This document shows, piece after piece, positions 5,634-5,808 of a DNA stretch of 5,808 nt. A model generated the notes under the pieces. It saw only the letters and a program-made list of their open reading frames with translations, did not search any database and was not told the DNA's origin. Origin of the DNA: Candidatus Aminicenantota bacterium (GTDB lineage: Bacteria > Acidobacteriota > Aminicenantia > JAMOAD01); contig JALXDT010000176.1 in assembly GCA_027070475.1 (NCBI GenBank), forward strand, positions 1 to 5,808, read 5' to 3'. Position numbers and translations under genes: made by a program. Numbering within the stretch: position 1 is the first letter of the stretch; every line of letters starts with the position of its first letter.

Positions 5634-5691
5634 GTTAATCGTGAATGGTGAATAGTGAATCGTTAATCGGAGCGGTCGGTGTTCAGTTTAT
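5634..5691 (+). repeat. GTGAATN heptamer array plus conserved tail, copy 2
   Basis: Five contiguous 7-base units, GTTAATC, GTGAATG, GTGAATA, GTGAATC and GTTAATC (5634-5668), are followed by the tail with GAGCGGTC and GTTCAGTTTAT. Positions 5647-5691 match 511-555 at 42 of 45. The array has two more units than copy 1, consistent with slippage or unit gain and loss. Seven-base periodicity excludes a conserved coding role. Confidence 0.8.
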
Positions 5692-5725
5692 TGCTGTCTG
5701 TTTTTTTTATTAAATTAAATTAACC

Positions 5726-5753
5726 GTAGGGGCAATTCGTGAATTGCCCCTAC
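5726..5753. repeat. Perfect palindrome GTAGGGGCAATTC / GAATTGCCCCTAC
   Basis: Two perfect 13-base arms (5726-5738 and 5741-5753) surround a two-base centre. Neither strand has a T-run directly after the stem, so it is not a standard intrinsic terminator. The GTAGGGGC...GCCCCTAC form, whose minus-strand translation reads GAIHELPL, is one I recall as a dispersed intergenic repeat that causes spurious small-protein calls in many genomes; this was not searched. It is the most GC-rich patch of the final 200 bases. Confidence 0.75.
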
Positions 5754-5784
5754 AGATTTACTTGATTTTCCTAATCTCGTAAAG

Positions 5785-5802
5785 ATGTCCATAATGTCCA
5801 TC
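5785..5802 (+). repeat. Tandem 9-mer ATGTCCATA / ATGTCCATC near the window edge
   Basis: Two adjacent 9-base units differ only in the last base. They stand 31 bases from the 5726-5753 palindrome and run to the window edge, so they are probably part of a larger intergenic repeat that continues beyond it. No gene can be supported here. Confidence 0.4.
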
Positions 5803-5808
5803 TAATAC

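Noticed and set aside
5726..5753. Intrinsic terminator at the perfect palindrome
   Set aside because: No T-run follows the stem on either strand, and no gene ends nearby; the T-run at 5701-5708 is on the wrong side.
5715..5801. 28-residue minus-strand open frame starting ATG 5801 and containing GAIHELPL
   Set aside because: It is the translation of a palindrome and tandem 9-mers, with no ribosome binding site; such frames are typical false genes over dispersed repeats.
5758..5808. Minus-strand frame entering from the window edge and ending at 5760-5758 (tail HLYEIRKIK)
   Set aside because: Only 16 residues are visible and they lie in repeat-like sequence; a real gene end cannot be supported without the bases beyond the window.

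Overview
This is an AT-rich bacterial window holding five intact genes and an unusual load of short repeats packed into the intergenic gaps. No rRNA, tRNA, CRISPR array or transposase is visible. The strongly A/T-biased codons, the Lys/Glu-rich proteins, a YccF-family membrane protein, and gap-dwelling heptamer arrays plus a GTAGGGGC palindrome suggest an AT-rich Gram-negative lineage. A Deferribacterota-like or deltaproteobacterial-type anaerobe is my guess. The lineage is inferred from style, not demonstrated.

Layout, left to right. 86-301 (+) is a 71-residue cysteine-rich small protein with a strong Shine-Dalgarno. The 302-798 gap is mostly a mosaic of repeats (345-685) bounded by imperfect inverted arrays of the heptamer TGAGCNN, followed by a candidate promoter/operator. 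799-2379 (+) is a complete DeaD/CsdA-type DEAD-box RNA helicase. Tail to tail with it, sharing a TTAA that supplies both stop codons, is a yccF-like membrane protein gene (2376-2744, -). Upstream of that is an RluD-type 23S rRNA pseudouridine synthase (2803-3699, -). The 3700-4003 gap holds a second, better preserved heptamer-bounded element (3783-3970). 4004-5587 (-) encodes an AAA-ATPase-like/PD-(D/E)XK nuclease-fold protein with repeats at both ends. The last 220 bases hold a GTGAATN heptamer array, a perfect 13-bp-arm palindrome and the beginning or end of another repeat.

The helicase and the pseudouridine synthase both act on ribosomal RNA or ribosome assembly, but they are convergent and probably regulated separately. 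There is no convincing multi-gene operon: each gene has its own candidate promoter. rluD and the ATPase gene lack a visible Shine-Dalgarno and have promoter-like hexamers so close to the start codon that very short-leader or leaderless mRNAs are possible.

The most interesting content is the repeat architecture. Two distinct 7-bp tandem repeat families (TGAGCNN and GTGAATN) and a third dispersed unit (ending ACGATCCAGCAC) are combined in different orders at three intergenic sites. They flank the ATPase/nuclease gene, and one unit overlaps its stop codon.
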